Positions 22,101-30,556 of a stretch of 64,000 nt of DNA are shown here, piece by piece (the stretch's first letter is position 1; each line of letters starts with the position of its first letter). Made by a program: the position numbers and the translations under genes. Source of the DNA: Photobacterium halotolerans DSM 18316 (GTDB lineage: Bacteria > Pseudomonadota > Gammaproteobacteria > Enterobacterales > Vibrionaceae). The stretch is taken from assembly GCF_000425165.1 (NCBI RefSeq), contig NZ_KE384322.1, forward strand, positions 216,011 through 280,010, read 5' to 3'. The notes beneath the pieces are model-generated. The model did no database searches and was not told the origin of the DNA. It saw only the letters and a program-made list of their open reading frames with translations.

Positions 22101-22677
22101 TTTTCGTCCCAAGCTCGGAAGTAAACAGGTTATTCTGGTTTCCAACCCAAGTCTGAACCGGACCAGGGAACAGCTCGCAGACATCCGGATTGACTGGCGG
22201 TGGTTGCCCGCTATAGCATTCAGGAGAAACATCAACACCTTGAACTGTAAAACTGGCTGAATTAATGTCATTTAAACTCAAAAACTTATCTTGCTTCAAA
22301 ACCCATTTAGCAGAACTAGTCTCCCAAAGATAATAGTAAAGCTGACCACTTTTCTTGCCTCCTTGACCATTGTTTTTATTTGCTTCATACACCAGACGGA
22401 CAAGGTAATGTTCTTCCGCTCGCATTTCACTTTCAATGATCGTGGCATCACTATTTGACTTATTATTCGTCCAAATCATCTTGGATAACTTATTCCCACC
22501 CTTTCCTGATGATTGCACAGCCAAAACAGATTCATTCAATGTTGCTGAATCAATCTCAAACTCAATATATAAATCCTGATTGCTATTCATTTTACATTCG
22601 GCAGCAGCAACCCCACTGACAATAAAGAAACATTGTAAAAACCAAAAGCACCAGCAAAGCAGTAATCGTTTACTCAT
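19150..22677 (-). CDS. mshQ: MSHA biogenesis protein MshQ
   Basis: Large exported protein (1175 residues) encoded at the pilin end of msh loci; its role is not settled, and a pilus-tip or surface function is often assumed. It starts with a signal peptide (MSKRLLLCWCFWFLQCFFIV, cleaved near GVAAAE), followed by a lectin-like/DUF6701-type beta-rich region with paired cysteines (for example CSISGNGSSL). ATG 22677 is preferred over an in-frame start 45 bases upstream because it gives the signal peptide and follows AAGGA by 8 bases. It overlaps the mshP stop by 8 bases. Identity rests on position, size and the signal peptide plus the conserved C-terminal half. Confidence 0.88.
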   Translation of the reverse strand: MSKRLLLCWCFWFLQCFFIVSGVAAAECKMNSNQDLYIEFEIDSATLNESVLAVQSSGKGGNKLSKMIWTNNKSNSDATIIESEMRAEEHYLVRLVYEANKNNGQGGKKSGQLYYYLWETSSAKWVLKQDKFLSLNDINSASFTVQGVDVSPECYSGQPPPVNPDVCELFPGPVQTWVGNQNNLFTSELGTKISKTENHNVGFSNAIIDTDYPEPYSPGDNVKALCDGITCALNGSMAKGIDLKWNTSGSTVTVFNEEVRDYKEATPGTYYRTGSTRFGLAVDSGGELFLPEGEYWIDSANVSGALTISGEVILHVWNSISVSNQGRVNTTSDSDNLTVYAYNQNLGCPQPAYYPSGPPAVNRDFVVNINSTGVFNGRIYSMGSVALSGTVALRGAVTACQLEMSESSQIVGNSQCFNPPDNNYQLVVSPRRALGLLCERQAVEFQVLDSSGALASQFNGDIDVTTNLTGSGQAFWYRQSDGGTGTDANQRQRFSVINGKTQLWLKSNVIETIVVRGQLVSDGNPSAEGQYSFVPFKLQIQEQALKVVAGKPEQINVSAMSCDTSAATPAVAQDYSGTRTLQLSTRYTLPDSGGSSVELRDKNGNWQSSSVALNFQEGSADSELRYLDAGQTQLSLVDPNCTKAGGCSISGNGSSLDGMDLGDWTRLEGTQTVWSRPYTFALCNITSSKGQTDFSGTASDGPGFVAAGESFSVRVKPVIWSQDAVMQDQSGDGENDIQTTTSFWCRQPVTPNYYSDLGVTATVQLSIPDKPATPSDTGAVGGVLSGVQEKEFSESSDAQDGLRFRYLSWSEVGSLWLQADADYLGMTVDQGVGQLGRFYPAYFSIKESAVSDAYGNFTYMGQPFSMSARVEAQNTQNQPTQNYGYFADDYKESLQLRAVNAGAAGGDANNLTSRLSERLSYQNWDKAIQTISTDTLALLRVVSSANANVTEPDGPYPVDFGLVVKSRHDCATRGCSDFSAKPLSVYEPDGATPETAAALVGDIHARYGRMRLEDAVGRQGEKINIPVLLEYWNAGQFVTNDDDNDSVFNGQLYFKQGITNPTTNAITASVGDIKVQDGRSTSGDLYATEGISSEQVRFWQKLVADMPAAITGENPVTDSGSGTHAGSESQPWLLYNWRGQGDENPSALVTFGVYRGNDRVIYRGERHMNPSIHIN

Positions 22678-23125
22678 TATCCAAATCCTTTGCCCAAAGC
22701 TCCTGAATCCGGGTAACAACATGAGGGCCGCTGCCGCACTGTGAAGCGCTGATTAAAAAGTAAGTGTTTACTGACCCGGTATGTGAAGATTGGCAGGTGG
22801 TGGTTGCGCGGCAGCCGTTGATCCCGGCAGGTGCGAAGGTATAAGCCGTGCCGGTGTCAGGATGGTGACGCTGACAGATATCGACCGCGGGATCACTGGC
22901 TGTGCCAGCCAGCGGAAAAAGCTGCCTCATCATGTCTTCATTGGCGGAATGGGCGGTAAACCAGGCGCGGGTCGACAGCACTTCGCGGGTAGTGATGTCC
23001 TGAGCGGAGCCTGCGACCCGCAACATGGCGGCTGCCATGGCGGCCATGACAACGATAACGAAAATGGCGACGATCAGCGCACTGCCCTGCTGCTGTTGCT
23101 TTGAATGCCGTCGGCTATAAGACAT
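22670..23125 (-). CDS. mshP: MSHA minor pilin MshP (GspK/PilX-like)
   Basis: Minor pilin-like protein of 151 residues with a basic leader and a long hydrophobic helix (GSALIVAIFVIVVMAAMAAAM, residues 14-34). The prepilin cleavage region is QQQG|SALIV: it has the glycine but lacks the glutamate at mature position 5 found in the other pilins here. That is the hallmark of the tip-type GspK/PilX class, so MshP is probably the tip-most subunit. Four cysteines lie in the C-terminal half. It overlaps mshO by 11 bases. Confidence 0.88.
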   Translation of the reverse strand: MSYSRRHSKQQQQGSALIVAIFVIVVMAAMAAAMLRVAGSAQDITTREVLSTRAWFTAHSANEDMMRQLFPLAGTASDPAVDICQRHHPDTGTAYTFAPAGINGCRATTTCQSSHTGSVNTYFLISASQCGSGPHVVTRIQELWAKDLDNE

Positions 23126-23864
23126 TGATCACCTGCACGCTCTGGCTGTAGTCCGACGACTCTTGGCTGACAGGATCGCGAAAGGTCAGCGCAAGATGAA
23201 TCAGACCATTGCTGTTCAGGCCAGCCCCTGACACAGCGACATTGAAATGGCTGAGCGTATTGGTCAGCGTATAGCCGGTACCATTATTTACCCGCCGCAC
23301 CAGACTGTCGCCAACCTGACAAAAAGCCACCTGGTCGGAAAACAGGTACAGGCGCTGTCCCGGTGAGCGATCGCCCAGCCATCGGGACAATTGCAGACTG
23401 GCCGTGGGATCTGCCGTTGTCGGGGCTTTCGTCAGCGCTCCAACGACTATGCTTGCGTCTTCATCGGCCTGATAATCACTGGCACTGACAAATCCGACAG
23501 CCGCGCGGTAGCCGTTAATACCACTGTTCCATAAGCTAATTTGCTGTGAGTCAGGCGGCACCAGCACCTCAAGCACGGGCGCTGTGGGATCCGGCTCGTT
23601 CAGATAAGCGGCGGTTAACAGCACAGGATAAAACGACAGACACCCGCTGCTAAAACTGACGCTGTTTGGCGCCGCATGGCGAATTTCCCGGGTAAGACGC
23701 TCAATCACAAAGCGCGCCTCAGATTGTAAACGTTCTCTATCTATAGTGTCGGAATAGCCCCGGGCACCCAGTTGCAGGTAGGCACCGATGCCCAGCGAAA
23801 TAAACGCCAGAATCACCAGTGCCATGATCATTTCTATCAGGGTGAATCCTTTGGACGGCCGCAT
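23115..23864 (-). CDS. mshO: MSHA minor pilin MshO
   Basis: Minor pilin of the GspJ/PilW type, 249 residues. The class III prepilin leader is MRPSKG|FTLIEMIMALVIL with Glu5 of the mature protein present, followed by the hydrophobic helix to about residue 28 and the conserved SEARFVIERLTREIRHA helix. Its start overlaps the mshD stop (ATGA), so translation is coupled. Cysteines near residues 75 and 183 could form a disulfide. Confidence 0.9.
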   Translation of the reverse strand: MRPSKGFTLIEMIMALVILAFISLGIGAYLQLGARGYSDTIDRERLQSEARFVIERLTREIRHAAPNSVSFSSGCLSFYPVLLTAAYLNEPDPTAPVLEVLVPPDSQQISLWNSGINGYRAAVGFVSASDYQADEDASIVVGALTKAPTTADPTASLQLSRWLGDRSPGQRLYLFSDQVAFCQVGDSLVRRVNNGTGYTLTNTLSHFNVAVSGAGLNSNGLIHLALTFRDPVSQESSDYSQSVQVINVL

Positions 23865-24505
23865 CAGTAGTTACTCCTGAACGCAGTGAACGGGTAGTCA
23901 CCGTAGCGGCTGGTTCGGACCAGCACATCAATCCGTTTCTGGTTGCTGACAGCCGTTGCGGCACCATTGAAAGCGTTGTTTTCATAGCGCACACTGATCT
24001 CAAGATAAATATTGCGGTAATCGCTCTGCTCAGCAGCAGAAATTGTAACGAGATCCTGCAATGCCCCGCGGCGAGGCAGGCTGCTGCCGTTGCACTGTGT
24101 CACACTGCCCCAGCAGCCGATAAAGTCATCCACGTCATCGGCAGCGCCGACATTCAGTAAGCCGCTGTTAACTTCACCAGCATCCGCGCCCAGATTGTCC
24201 GGCGCGCTGCACACATACACCTCTTCTCCGCAACGGATCACGCTGTCGTTAAAGGGATCCGAAGCTTCATCAAATTTGCGCGATAACACCTCATTCAGCA
24301 CGCCCTGGCCGATGGCCGCGGCTCTGGCCTGATAATGCGGTACGGCGGACTGTTCGGCCTGAGGAAATAAAAAGCTGGTCAGCGTCACCATAGCAATCGC
24401 CATAATGACAATGGCGATAATGCCTTCAATCAGGGTAAAACCCTGTTGTTGGCGATAGGTTTTCTGATAGCAAATTTTCGAACGGCAGGGCTTACGGGCA
24501 GGCAT
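23864..24505 (-). CDS. mshD: MSHA minor pilin MshD
   Basis: Minor pilin of 213 residues with leader ending QQQG|FTLIEGIIAIVIMAIAM. ATG 24505 is chosen: GGAGG lies 9 bases upstream, whereas the longer frame begins inside mshC in a non-pilin sequence. The leader before the cleavage site is unusually long and basic (MPARKPCRSK onward, about 22 residues). It overlaps the mshC stop by 14 bases. Similar to GspI/PilV-type subunits. Confidence 0.9.
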   Translation of the reverse strand: MPARKPCRSKICYQKTYRQQQGFTLIEGIIAIVIMAIAMVTLTSFLFPQAEQSAVPHYQARAAAIGQGVLNEVLSRKFDEASDPFNDSVIRCGEEVYVCSAPDNLGADAGEVNSGLLNVGAADDVDDFIGCWGSVTQCNGSSLPRRGALQDLVTISAAEQSDYRNIYLEISVRYENNAFNGAATAVSNQKRIDVLVRTSRYGDYPFTAFRSNY

Positions 24506-24998
24506 GGATATAACCCTCCCGGTTGATACAGATTGAGGCGCTCTGGGCATTACGCGAGACAAAGGTTATCTGACATTCCGTGGTACAAAGCGGTGTCTTG
24601 CTCCCGCTGCCATCCTGCTGATAGGGGCGTCCCAGTAAATCAAACCGCACCTCACCCAACAAATCGCCAGTCACAGTGATATCGTCGTCTGATGCCGTGA
24701 TTGCACGGCCAGAGAAAGTGGTGTCGGCGCAGGCGGGCGGGCCAAAATGATCCGGTGCCACCTGTAAAGACAGGCAGGGATTCAGATCGCCCTGATCATT
24801 GATATTGCTCATCGCTCGCAGTTGAATCTGACGAGCCAGGCTGATGGCCTGATCGCGGGCCAGGTAAGCATCAAAACTGCTGCGGCCAATCAAACGTGAC
24901 GCGGCCGTCACACTGAGGATCCCCAGCAGTATGATCACCAAAATCAGTTCAATTAACGTAAAGCCACGTTGTCGGCCAGCGCTCAAATGGCGAGCCAT
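24492..24998 (-). CDS. mshC: MSHA minor pilin MshC
   Basis: Minor pilin (168 residues) of the GspH/FimT type: leader MARHLSAGRQRG|FTLIELILVIILLGILSV with Glu5, then the conserved RDQAISLARQIQLRAMS helix. ATG 24998 is preferred to a TTG at 25010. A disulfide pair is likely in the C-terminal part (several cysteines, including CTTEC). It is separated from mshA by a terminator-like hairpin, which would lower minor-pilin expression relative to MshA. Confidence 0.9.
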   Translation of the reverse strand: MARHLSAGRQRGFTLIELILVIILLGILSVTAASRLIGRSSFDAYLARDQAISLARQIQLRAMSNINDQGDLNPCLSLQVAPDHFGPPACADTTFSGRAITASDDDITVTGDLLGEVRFDLLGRPYQQDGSGSKTPLCTTECQITFVSRNAQSASICINREGYIHACP

Positions 24999-25032
24999 GC
25001 ATTCACCCAAAACGCCCTGTCAAAGAAAGAAA

Positions 25033-25053
25033 AGGGGCAGGAGTCCGCCCCTC
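25033..25053 (-). terminator. Attenuating terminator after mshA
   Basis: Read on the minus strand, AGGGGC pairs with GCCCCT around an 8-base loop and is followed by TTTTCTTTC, 39 bases past the mshA stop. It should end most transcripts after the major pilin gene and let a fraction continue into mshC-D-O-P-Q. Confidence 0.8.
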
Positions 25054-25091
25054 TGAAAGCCTAAATGCATCTAAACTTCAGATTTCATCTT

Positions 25092-25559
25092 TTAGTTAAC
25101 GTCACAGCCAGCGCCTGAAATCACTTCGATTTTTGCCGGTGTGTCCTTATCTGTCGCTTGGGTATATTTAACGTAACAACCTTCTGTAGAGCGATCTTTA
25201 AATGTGTAAGCAATCTCTGTTTTGCTCAAACCTTTAGCAACTTTCTTTGATGCAATTTCCCAATCTTCATTGGTAAAAGCTTTTCCGATCCCTTTTTCTT
25301 TCGCGGTCGGGTAACCAAAAAGGGTTTCAACCCCATCCACATCAACTTTTTTACTGCTCGTTTCCTGACCGGCAATCGCTGCTTTGCCGTATACAATGCC
25401 TGCAGCACCATCCATTGCACCTTTCAGCCCCTGCAGCGCAGAGTTACGTGCATCATCCTGCAGGTTCAAAAAACGCGGCGCAGCGGTTACGGCCAGAATG
25501 CCGAGAATCACGATCACCACTACCAATTCAATCAGGGTAAAACCACCTTGACGTTTCAT
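25092..25559 (-). CDS. mshA: MSHA major pilin MshA
   Basis: Structural subunit of the mannose-sensitive haemagglutinin type IV pilus, used for surface attachment. The 155-residue prepilin has a six-residue basic leader MKRQGG|FTLIELVVVIVIL typical of type IVa pilins, Glu5, and the helix signature APRFLNLQDDARNSALQGLKGA. Two cysteines near the C-terminus (ECGCY region at about 127 and GAGCDVN at 152) form the expected D-loop disulfide. A good hairpin follows the gene. The surface-exposed C-terminal half is lysine-rich and probably strain-specific. Confidence 0.95.
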   Translation of the reverse strand: MKRQGGFTLIELVVVIVILGILAVTAAPRFLNLQDDARNSALQGLKGAMDGAAGIVYGKAAIAGQETSSKKVDVDGVETLFGYPTAKEKGIGKAFTNEDWEIASKKVAKGLSKTEIAYTFKDRSTEGCYVKYTQATDKDTPAKIEVISGAGCDVN

Positions 25560-25568
25560 AGCTAACTC

Positions 25569-26177
25569 CTAAATATTGCGATCAATGTTAATATCAACCC
25601 GACCCAAAGCCGGTATGTAAGTAAAATAATGGCCGGCTGTTATTGCTTTCTTACCGGTCCAAAAATCACTGGCCGAAGCCAGCTGATAATAACGACAAAA
25701 CCGGTTACCACTGGTTGCACCGACTTCGACGAAATACTGATATTGCCCAGAGCCCGCCTCACTCGCATCAGTGGTTGACGGCGGTGGGTTTTGTAACAGG
25801 TTGTCCATTAACGCCAGGCAGTCCTGCTCTGATAATTGTTCCAGTTGCGAACTTCCCTGCCCCTGCAGCGCGAAAGGATATCCCTCTCTGCCGCCTGCCC
25901 CGGTTCCTGTGCCGGTCAGGTTAAACAGGATGCCGTTGTAATTGACCCAATGTCGGCGCTGGGTGCCTGGCTTGCCATCGGCTTCCCATTGCGTCCGGAC
26001 GGAAAATACCGCGGTCGAAAAACTTCCCGCCATGCCCTGCAGGGCGGCCGCTTTGGCCTCTTCGGCAATATCGATAAAACGGGGGACCGCCACCAGAGCC
26101 AGAATACAGACCACCACCACTACAATGACCAGTTCGATCAGCGATAAACCGGCTTGCCTGTTCGGATACTGAGTCAT
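25569..26177 (-). CDS. mshB: MSHA pilin-like protein MshB
   Basis: Pilin-like subunit of 202 residues, 9 bases upstream of mshA. The prepilin site is NRQAG|LSLIELVIVVVVVCILALVAVPRF: leucine instead of phenylalanine after the cleavage glycine, with Glu5 kept. The EEAKAAALQGMAGSFSTAV helix matches MshB and MshA relatives. Cys140 region (EQDCLAL) and NRFCRYY supply two cysteines. It is the first gene after the promoter-bearing gap that follows mshG, so it probably starts the pilin transcript. Confidence 0.9.
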   Translation of the reverse strand: MTQYPNRQAGLSLIELVIVVVVVCILALVAVPRFIDIAEEAKAAALQGMAGSFSTAVFSVRTQWEADGKPGTQRRHWVNYNGILFNLTGTGTGAGGREGYPFALQGQGSSQLEQLSEQDCLALMDNLLQNPPPSTTDASEAGSGQYQYFVEVGATSGNRFCRYYQLASASDFWTGKKAITAGHYFTYIPALGRVDINIDRNI

Positions 26178-26387
26178 AACCTGCCAAAAACATGACGAAC
26201 GGGCGTCAAAATGATGTAAGTGGTCATTCTCGCATTATCATAAAAAAATACCAGTGGAAATAATCGGGTTATTGCACATTTTCCTAATATTTACGGTGGT
26301 TTAGACTCAGCATATAAAGCATTTAAATGACAAAAATATCACTAAAAAACGTTATTCTCGTACTGAGTGCTAACTCATCAGCCCGCC
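26178..26387 (-). promoter_or_regulatory. Gap between mshG and mshB; probable pilin-operon promoter; mshF absent
   Basis: These 210 bases are AT-rich and hold no reading frame for MshF, which in V. cholerae lies here. On the minus strand TATGAT at 26242-26237, in the context of an A/T tract, is a candidate -10 for a transcript starting about 50 bases before mshB; no good -35 is visible. The promoter call is tentative, the absence of mshF is directly seen. Confidence 0.45.
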
Positions 26388-27605
26388 TTAAGCCCCGCGC
26401 GCGACATCGAGTAAATTCCACATCGGCAGGAATATTCCCAGCGCCAGAATCAGCACCATGCCGGCGACAACCGCCAATAAAAACGGCTCGATTCTGGCGG
26501 TCAGTGTTTTCAGATCGTAATCCACTTCGCGGTCATAAAAATCCGAGACTTCGTGTAACAGTTCATCGACCTGACCGGTTTCTTCACCGACCGCAATCAT
26601 CTGCAACACCAGTGGGGTAAAAATGCCGCTTTGGCTGGCTGTTTGCGTAATACTGCTGCCGCCTTCAATGCCGTTTTTCATTTCGACCAGACGATTTTCC
26701 AGAAAGCGGTTTTCAAGCGCTTCCGCCGATAACTGGATCGCCTGATTCAGGGGCACACCGGCACGAATCATCAGCGCAAAGGTCCGGGCAAAGCGTGACA
26801 GCTGGGCCCGGTTAATGATATCGCCCACAACCGGCACTTTCAGGCGCCAGTAGTCCCATTTTTCCTGGCCTTCCGGGGTGCGCTGCCAGGCTTTCAGGCC
26901 GATCCAGCTCACCACACAGCCGCCAAGCAGCAAAGGCCAGTAGCTCAGCATAAAATCTGAGGTGCCGATTAAAATGCGCGTTGGCAGAGGCAGTTCGACG
27001 CCAAACCGGCTGAACATGGCGGCAAATTGCGGGATCACTTTGGTATTGAGCACTATCATTGCCAGCAAAATCGCACTGAGCACAAAAGACGGGTAACGCA
27101 TGGCCGATTTTATCCGGCGCCGGGTTTCCAGTTCCTGCTCGTAATACTGCGCCAGTTGCAGCAGGGCATCTTCCAGGCGGCCGGTATTCTCCCCCACATG
27201 GATCATCGACACGAACAGCTCGGAAAACACCCTGGGATGCATTTTCATCGCCTGCGACAATGCACGGCCGTTGGTCAGCTCCACCGTCACCGCATCAATG
27301 GTCGATTGCAGCAACGGGTGGCTGGTACTCTGCTCCAGCCCTTTCATAGCCCGCAGCAGCGGCACACCGGCTTTGGTCAGGCTGTACAGCTGGCGACACA
27401 GGATCACCATAGCTTCCAGCGGCACATTGCGCTGCAACAGGCCGCTGAGGGTCAACGAACTGTCGCTCCGGCCACGGCGGATATCCACAGGAATAATTCC
27501 CTGGCGCATCAGCTGATCGGCGGCGGCCTCCGCGGTTGGCGCGTCAAGCTTGCCTTTCTTCAGTTGCCCCTGGCTGCCCCGTCCCCGGTAATCAAACGTC
27601 GGCAT
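26388..27605 (-). CDS. mshG: MSHA platform protein MshG (PilC/GspF family)
   Basis: Inner-membrane platform protein on which the pilus is assembled and disassembled by its ATPases. The 405 residues contain two T2SSF repeats (about 70-190 and 270-395, each with a GE-T/QV motif: VGENTGRLEDAL and VGEETGQVDELL) and three membrane helices (about 170-190, 220-240, 375-395). It begins with the PilC-type MPTFDYRGRGSQGQL. Its ATG overlaps the mshE stop (ATGA). Confidence 0.94.
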   Translation of the reverse strand: MPTFDYRGRGSQGQLKKGKLDAPTAEAAADQLMRQGIIPVDIRRGRSDSSLTLSGLLQRNVPLEAMVILCRQLYSLTKAGVPLLRAMKGLEQSTSHPLLQSTIDAVTVELTNGRALSQAMKMHPRVFSELFVSMIHVGENTGRLEDALLQLAQYYEQELETRRRIKSAMRYPSFVLSAILLAMIVLNTKVIPQFAAMFSRFGVELPLPTRILIGTSDFMLSYWPLLLGGCVVSWIGLKAWQRTPEGQEKWDYWRLKVPVVGDIINRAQLSRFARTFALMIRAGVPLNQAIQLSAEALENRFLENRLVEMKNGIEGGSSITQTASQSGIFTPLVLQMIAVGEETGQVDELLHEVSDFYDREVDYDLKTLTARIEPFLLAVVAGMVLILALGIFLPMWNLLDVARGA

Positions 27606-29347
27606 CAGCGGGGCTCCGTGGACGCCGGTACGGTGTCAAATTCCGGCACCAGATAATCCCCTTCGCTCAGTTGCAGCACTTCTTCCAGGCTGGTGCGCCC
27701 TGCCAGCGCCAGCGCCATAGCGGATTCAATCAGCGGCTGGTAGCCCTCGGAAGCGCGTGCCAGCTGCGCAAACCCCATCGCATCATTGGCGCGCAGGGCA
27801 TCCATCATTGCCGGGGTCATCTCCAGTAATTCAAACACACCGATACGGCCTTTATAACCGGTCAGATTGCAACTCTGACAACCTCTGCCCTGCCTGAATG
27901 TCTGGTCGGCCGAGGACGGAAAACAGGCTTTGAGCCACTGCAACTCGGCAGCATCCGGCGTCACCTCATAGCTGCAGTCCTGGCAGATCCGGCGCACCAG
28001 GCGCTGAGCCAGCACCGCCCGCACCGCACTGGCCACCAGATAGCCGGGCGCGGCCATGTCTATCATCCTCAGGGCGCTGTCTACTGCATCATTGGTATGC
28101 AGTGTCGACAGCACCAGGTGGCCGGTGAGCGCAGAGCGCAGACCAATTTCCACGGTTTCCTGATCCCGCATTTCCCCGACCAGAATAATATCCGGATCCT
28201 GACGCAGGAAGGTCCGCAGTATGCCGGAGAAGGTCAGGCCAATTTTGGTATTCACCTGCACCTGATTCACCCGCGGCAGCCGGTATTCCACCGGATCTTC
28301 GGCAGTGATCAGCTTCTTGCCGGGTTTGTTCAGTTCGCTCAGTGCGCCATAAAGGGTGGTCGTTTTACCCGAGCCGGTCGGCCCGGTGACCAAAATCATG
28401 CCGTGAGGGCGTTTTAGCTGACGGCGGAAACGGGCAAGAATATCGGCCGGCATGCCAATCTCATCCAGGCTTAAAATACCGGCCGACTGATCCAGCAGAC
28501 GCATGACGACAGATTCACCGTACTGCACCGGCATGGTAGAGACACGCACATCCACAGAGTGACCGCGCACCGTCACATTAAAACGGCCATCCTGCGGCAA
28601 GCGTTTTTCAGAAATGTCCAGTCCGCTCATCAGTTTAAGGCGGAGCACCAAAGCAGAGGCGATGGCCGATTCGTTCAGCAGGGTTTCATGGAGCACACCA
28701 TCAATACGCTGACGAATACGCAGTACGCTGGCATCCGGTTCGATATGGATATCCGAGGCGCCCACCTGAATGGCATCTTCGAACAGGGAGTTGATCAGCT
28801 TGACAACTGTCACTTCTTCGCGGTCATCATCATCAACACTGAAACTGAAATCGCTGTTCGCCTGATGCTCGGCATGCAACTGCTCGGCAAAAGAGGCAAT
28901 TTCCTTGGTACGGCGATAATAGCGGTCAAACGAGGCAATCAGCTGGTGTTCCGGGGCAATCACCAGCTCCACCCTGAACTGATGCAACTGGTTCAGCACC
29001 GCTTCCTGGGCCGCCAGATCGGCCGGATCACTCATGGCCACCCGCACCGTGTCACCCCGGTGGCTGATCACCAGCGCCCTCAGGCGACGGGCATGGACTT
29101 CCGGCAACAGGCCAACGGCTTCGCTGTCGACCGCCACCCGGTTCAGATCGATCAGCGGGATATCCAGCTGACGGGACAGGAAGGCCAGCAGTTGCTGCTC
29201 GCCCAAAAACCCCATGCTGATAAGAGTATCACCCAGTTTACGGCCGGTACTGCGTTGATGATCCAGTGCCAGATCGAGCTGCTCCTGGCGGACTATACCT
29301 TCCTCAACCAGCAGATCACCCAGACGTTTGCGTAACCTCAGCTGCAT
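27605..29347 (-). CDS. mshE: MSHA assembly ATPase MshE (c-di-GMP-binding)
   Basis: Hexameric ATPase that drives pilus extension. The 580-residue protein has an N-terminal MshEN domain with two tandem 24-residue c-di-GMP motifs: residues 8-31 (RLGDLLVEEGIV onward) and 37-60 (KLGDTLISMGFL onward). Then come the GspE-type Walker A GPTGSGKT at 322-329, the Asp box, Walker B and a C-terminal tetracysteine zinc site (CQDC and CQSC). The first MshEN motif fits the published consensus at every defined position; the second has K for R at the start and F47 at a position usually L/V/I. Pilus extension here is therefore probably controlled by c-di-GMP. Confidence 0.95.
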   Translation of the reverse strand: MQLRLRKRLGDLLVEEGIVRQEQLDLALDHQRSTGRKLGDTLISMGFLGEQQLLAFLSRQLDIPLIDLNRVAVDSEAVGLLPEVHARRLRALVISHRGDTVRVAMSDPADLAAQEAVLNQLHQFRVELVIAPEHQLIASFDRYYRRTKEIASFAEQLHAEHQANSDFSFSVDDDDREEVTVVKLINSLFEDAIQVGASDIHIEPDASVLRIRQRIDGVLHETLLNESAIASALVLRLKLMSGLDISEKRLPQDGRFNVTVRGHSVDVRVSTMPVQYGESVVMRLLDQSAGILSLDEIGMPADILARFRRQLKRPHGMILVTGPTGSGKTTTLYGALSELNKPGKKLITAEDPVEYRLPRVNQVQVNTKIGLTFSGILRTFLRQDPDIILVGEMRDQETVEIGLRSALTGHLVLSTLHTNDAVDSALRMIDMAAPGYLVASAVRAVLAQRLVRRICQDCSYEVTPDAAELQWLKACFPSSADQTFRQGRGCQSCNLTGYKGRIGVFELLEMTPAMMDALRANDAMGFAQLARASEGYQPLIESAMALALAGRTSLEEVLQLSEGDYLVPEFDTVPASTEPR

Positions 29348-29351
29348 CTGT

Positions 29352-30554
29352 TCAGCCCTCCTGTGTCTTTAATGCGGCAAGACGCTGGCGAATGAACTGC
29401 TGTGACTGGCCGGACACCTGTCCCAGCTTCAGCGCCTGCGTGTAGGCTGCGACGGCTTTGGCCTTGTCCTGGCTGCGCTCAAGGGCGATCCCCAGCCCCA
29501 GCCACCAGCGTCCGTCGAACGGCTCGGCATCCACCAGCTGTTGATAACTGCTCAGCGCCAGCGGCTGATTGTTGAGCTGCTGGGCCAGCGCACCGCGCAA
29601 GGCCAGAAACTCACTGCCAGGCTGCGGCGGCAATTCGCTGAGCACATCCAGCGCCACTTCCGGCTGCGATTCCTGGGTCAGCAGCTTGGCCATCGTCAGG
29701 CGCAAGTCCTGCTGATCGGGCTGTTTGGCCAGTCCCCGCTGCAGTGTCAGCATCGCACGTCTGACATCTCCGCGGCCGTAGTACAGCGCTGACAAACGCT
29801 GGCGGGCATCAATCCAGGCGGGCTGGTATTCCAGCGCCGATTTCAGGTAATTCGTGGCCTTGAGCGTGTCCCCTTCAGCTAAGGCTTTCATGGCCTTATC
29901 GTAATCTGTCCGGGCAAGCTGCTCTGGCGACAGGGCAATGCTTTCGATAGATAAGCCGGATTCCCCCTCTGCAACGAGTTCGGCCATTGCCGTGGCTGTG
30001 CCGGTGGTTTGGCTCTCTGTGTCGTCAGTGACCGCCTTAGCCGCCGGTGCCGTTTGCGCAGCGCGCACAGGGGCGGCAGCGCGGGAAACAGCTGGCACCG
30101 CAGCCGGTTTAACCACAGGTGTGGCATCTGGCTGATTGGCGATCGGCGCAACGGGTGCTTTTTTCACGACTGGCAGCACGGCAGCCTTGGTTTGACTGGC
30201 CTTTACCGATTGGCTGTCTGGCTGCTGGATAACAGGTGCTGTCTCGGCAGCGGGTTTGGCCTTGGCGTGCAGAAAATCCCCGACCGGATCCGGCTCCGGT
30301 TTCAAAGCCGCCGAGGAAGATAACTGTTCTGCTTTTACCCGCGTAATCTCAGCCGCTGAGCGGCTCTCGGCGCGACTGTGCCCGAACCACCAGCCTGTGG
30401 CGCCTGCCGCTACTGTGATCAGCAATCCGGCAAGCAGCCAGCGCGGCCACAAGGTCTCAGGCAGAGGTTTGACCCGGACAGGCTTCAGCTCAGGTGTCTC
30501 CTGCGGTGCCTGGCTCTGGCTCAAACTATTGAGCATTTTATTGACTTCACTCAT
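29352..30554 (-). CDS. mshN: MSHA biogenesis protein MshN (TPR)
   Basis: Bitopic inner-membrane protein of 400 residues: a short cytoplasmic N-terminus (SEVNKMLNSLSQSQ), a membrane helix around residues 38-58 (WLLAGLLITVAAGATGWWFG), a long Ala/Pro/Val-rich periplasmic linker (about 60-190) and a C-terminal array of TPR repeats (about 200-390). ATG 30554 follows GGAG by 6 bases and gives the usual MSEVNKML start. It overlaps nothing; mshM ends two bases before. The TPR part probably scaffolds secretin or pilin contacts, as inferred from the locus. Confidence 0.88.
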   Translation of the reverse strand: MSEVNKMLNSLSQSQAPQETPELKPVRVKPLPETLWPRWLLAGLLITVAAGATGWWFGHSRAESRSAAEITRVKAEQLSSSAALKPEPDPVGDFLHAKAKPAAETAPVIQQPDSQSVKASQTKAAVLPVVKKAPVAPIANQPDATPVVKPAAVPAVSRAAAPVRAAQTAPAAKAVTDDTESQTTGTATAMAELVAEGESGLSIESIALSPEQLARTDYDKAMKALAEGDTLKATNYLKSALEYQPAWIDARQRLSALYYGRGDVRRAMLTLQRGLAKQPDQQDLRLTMAKLLTQESQPEVALDVLSELPPQPGSEFLALRGALAQQLNNQPLALSSYQQLVDAEPFDGRWWLGLGIALERSQDKAKAVAAYTQALKLGQVSGQSQQFIRQRLAALKTQEG

Positions 30555-30556
30555 GC

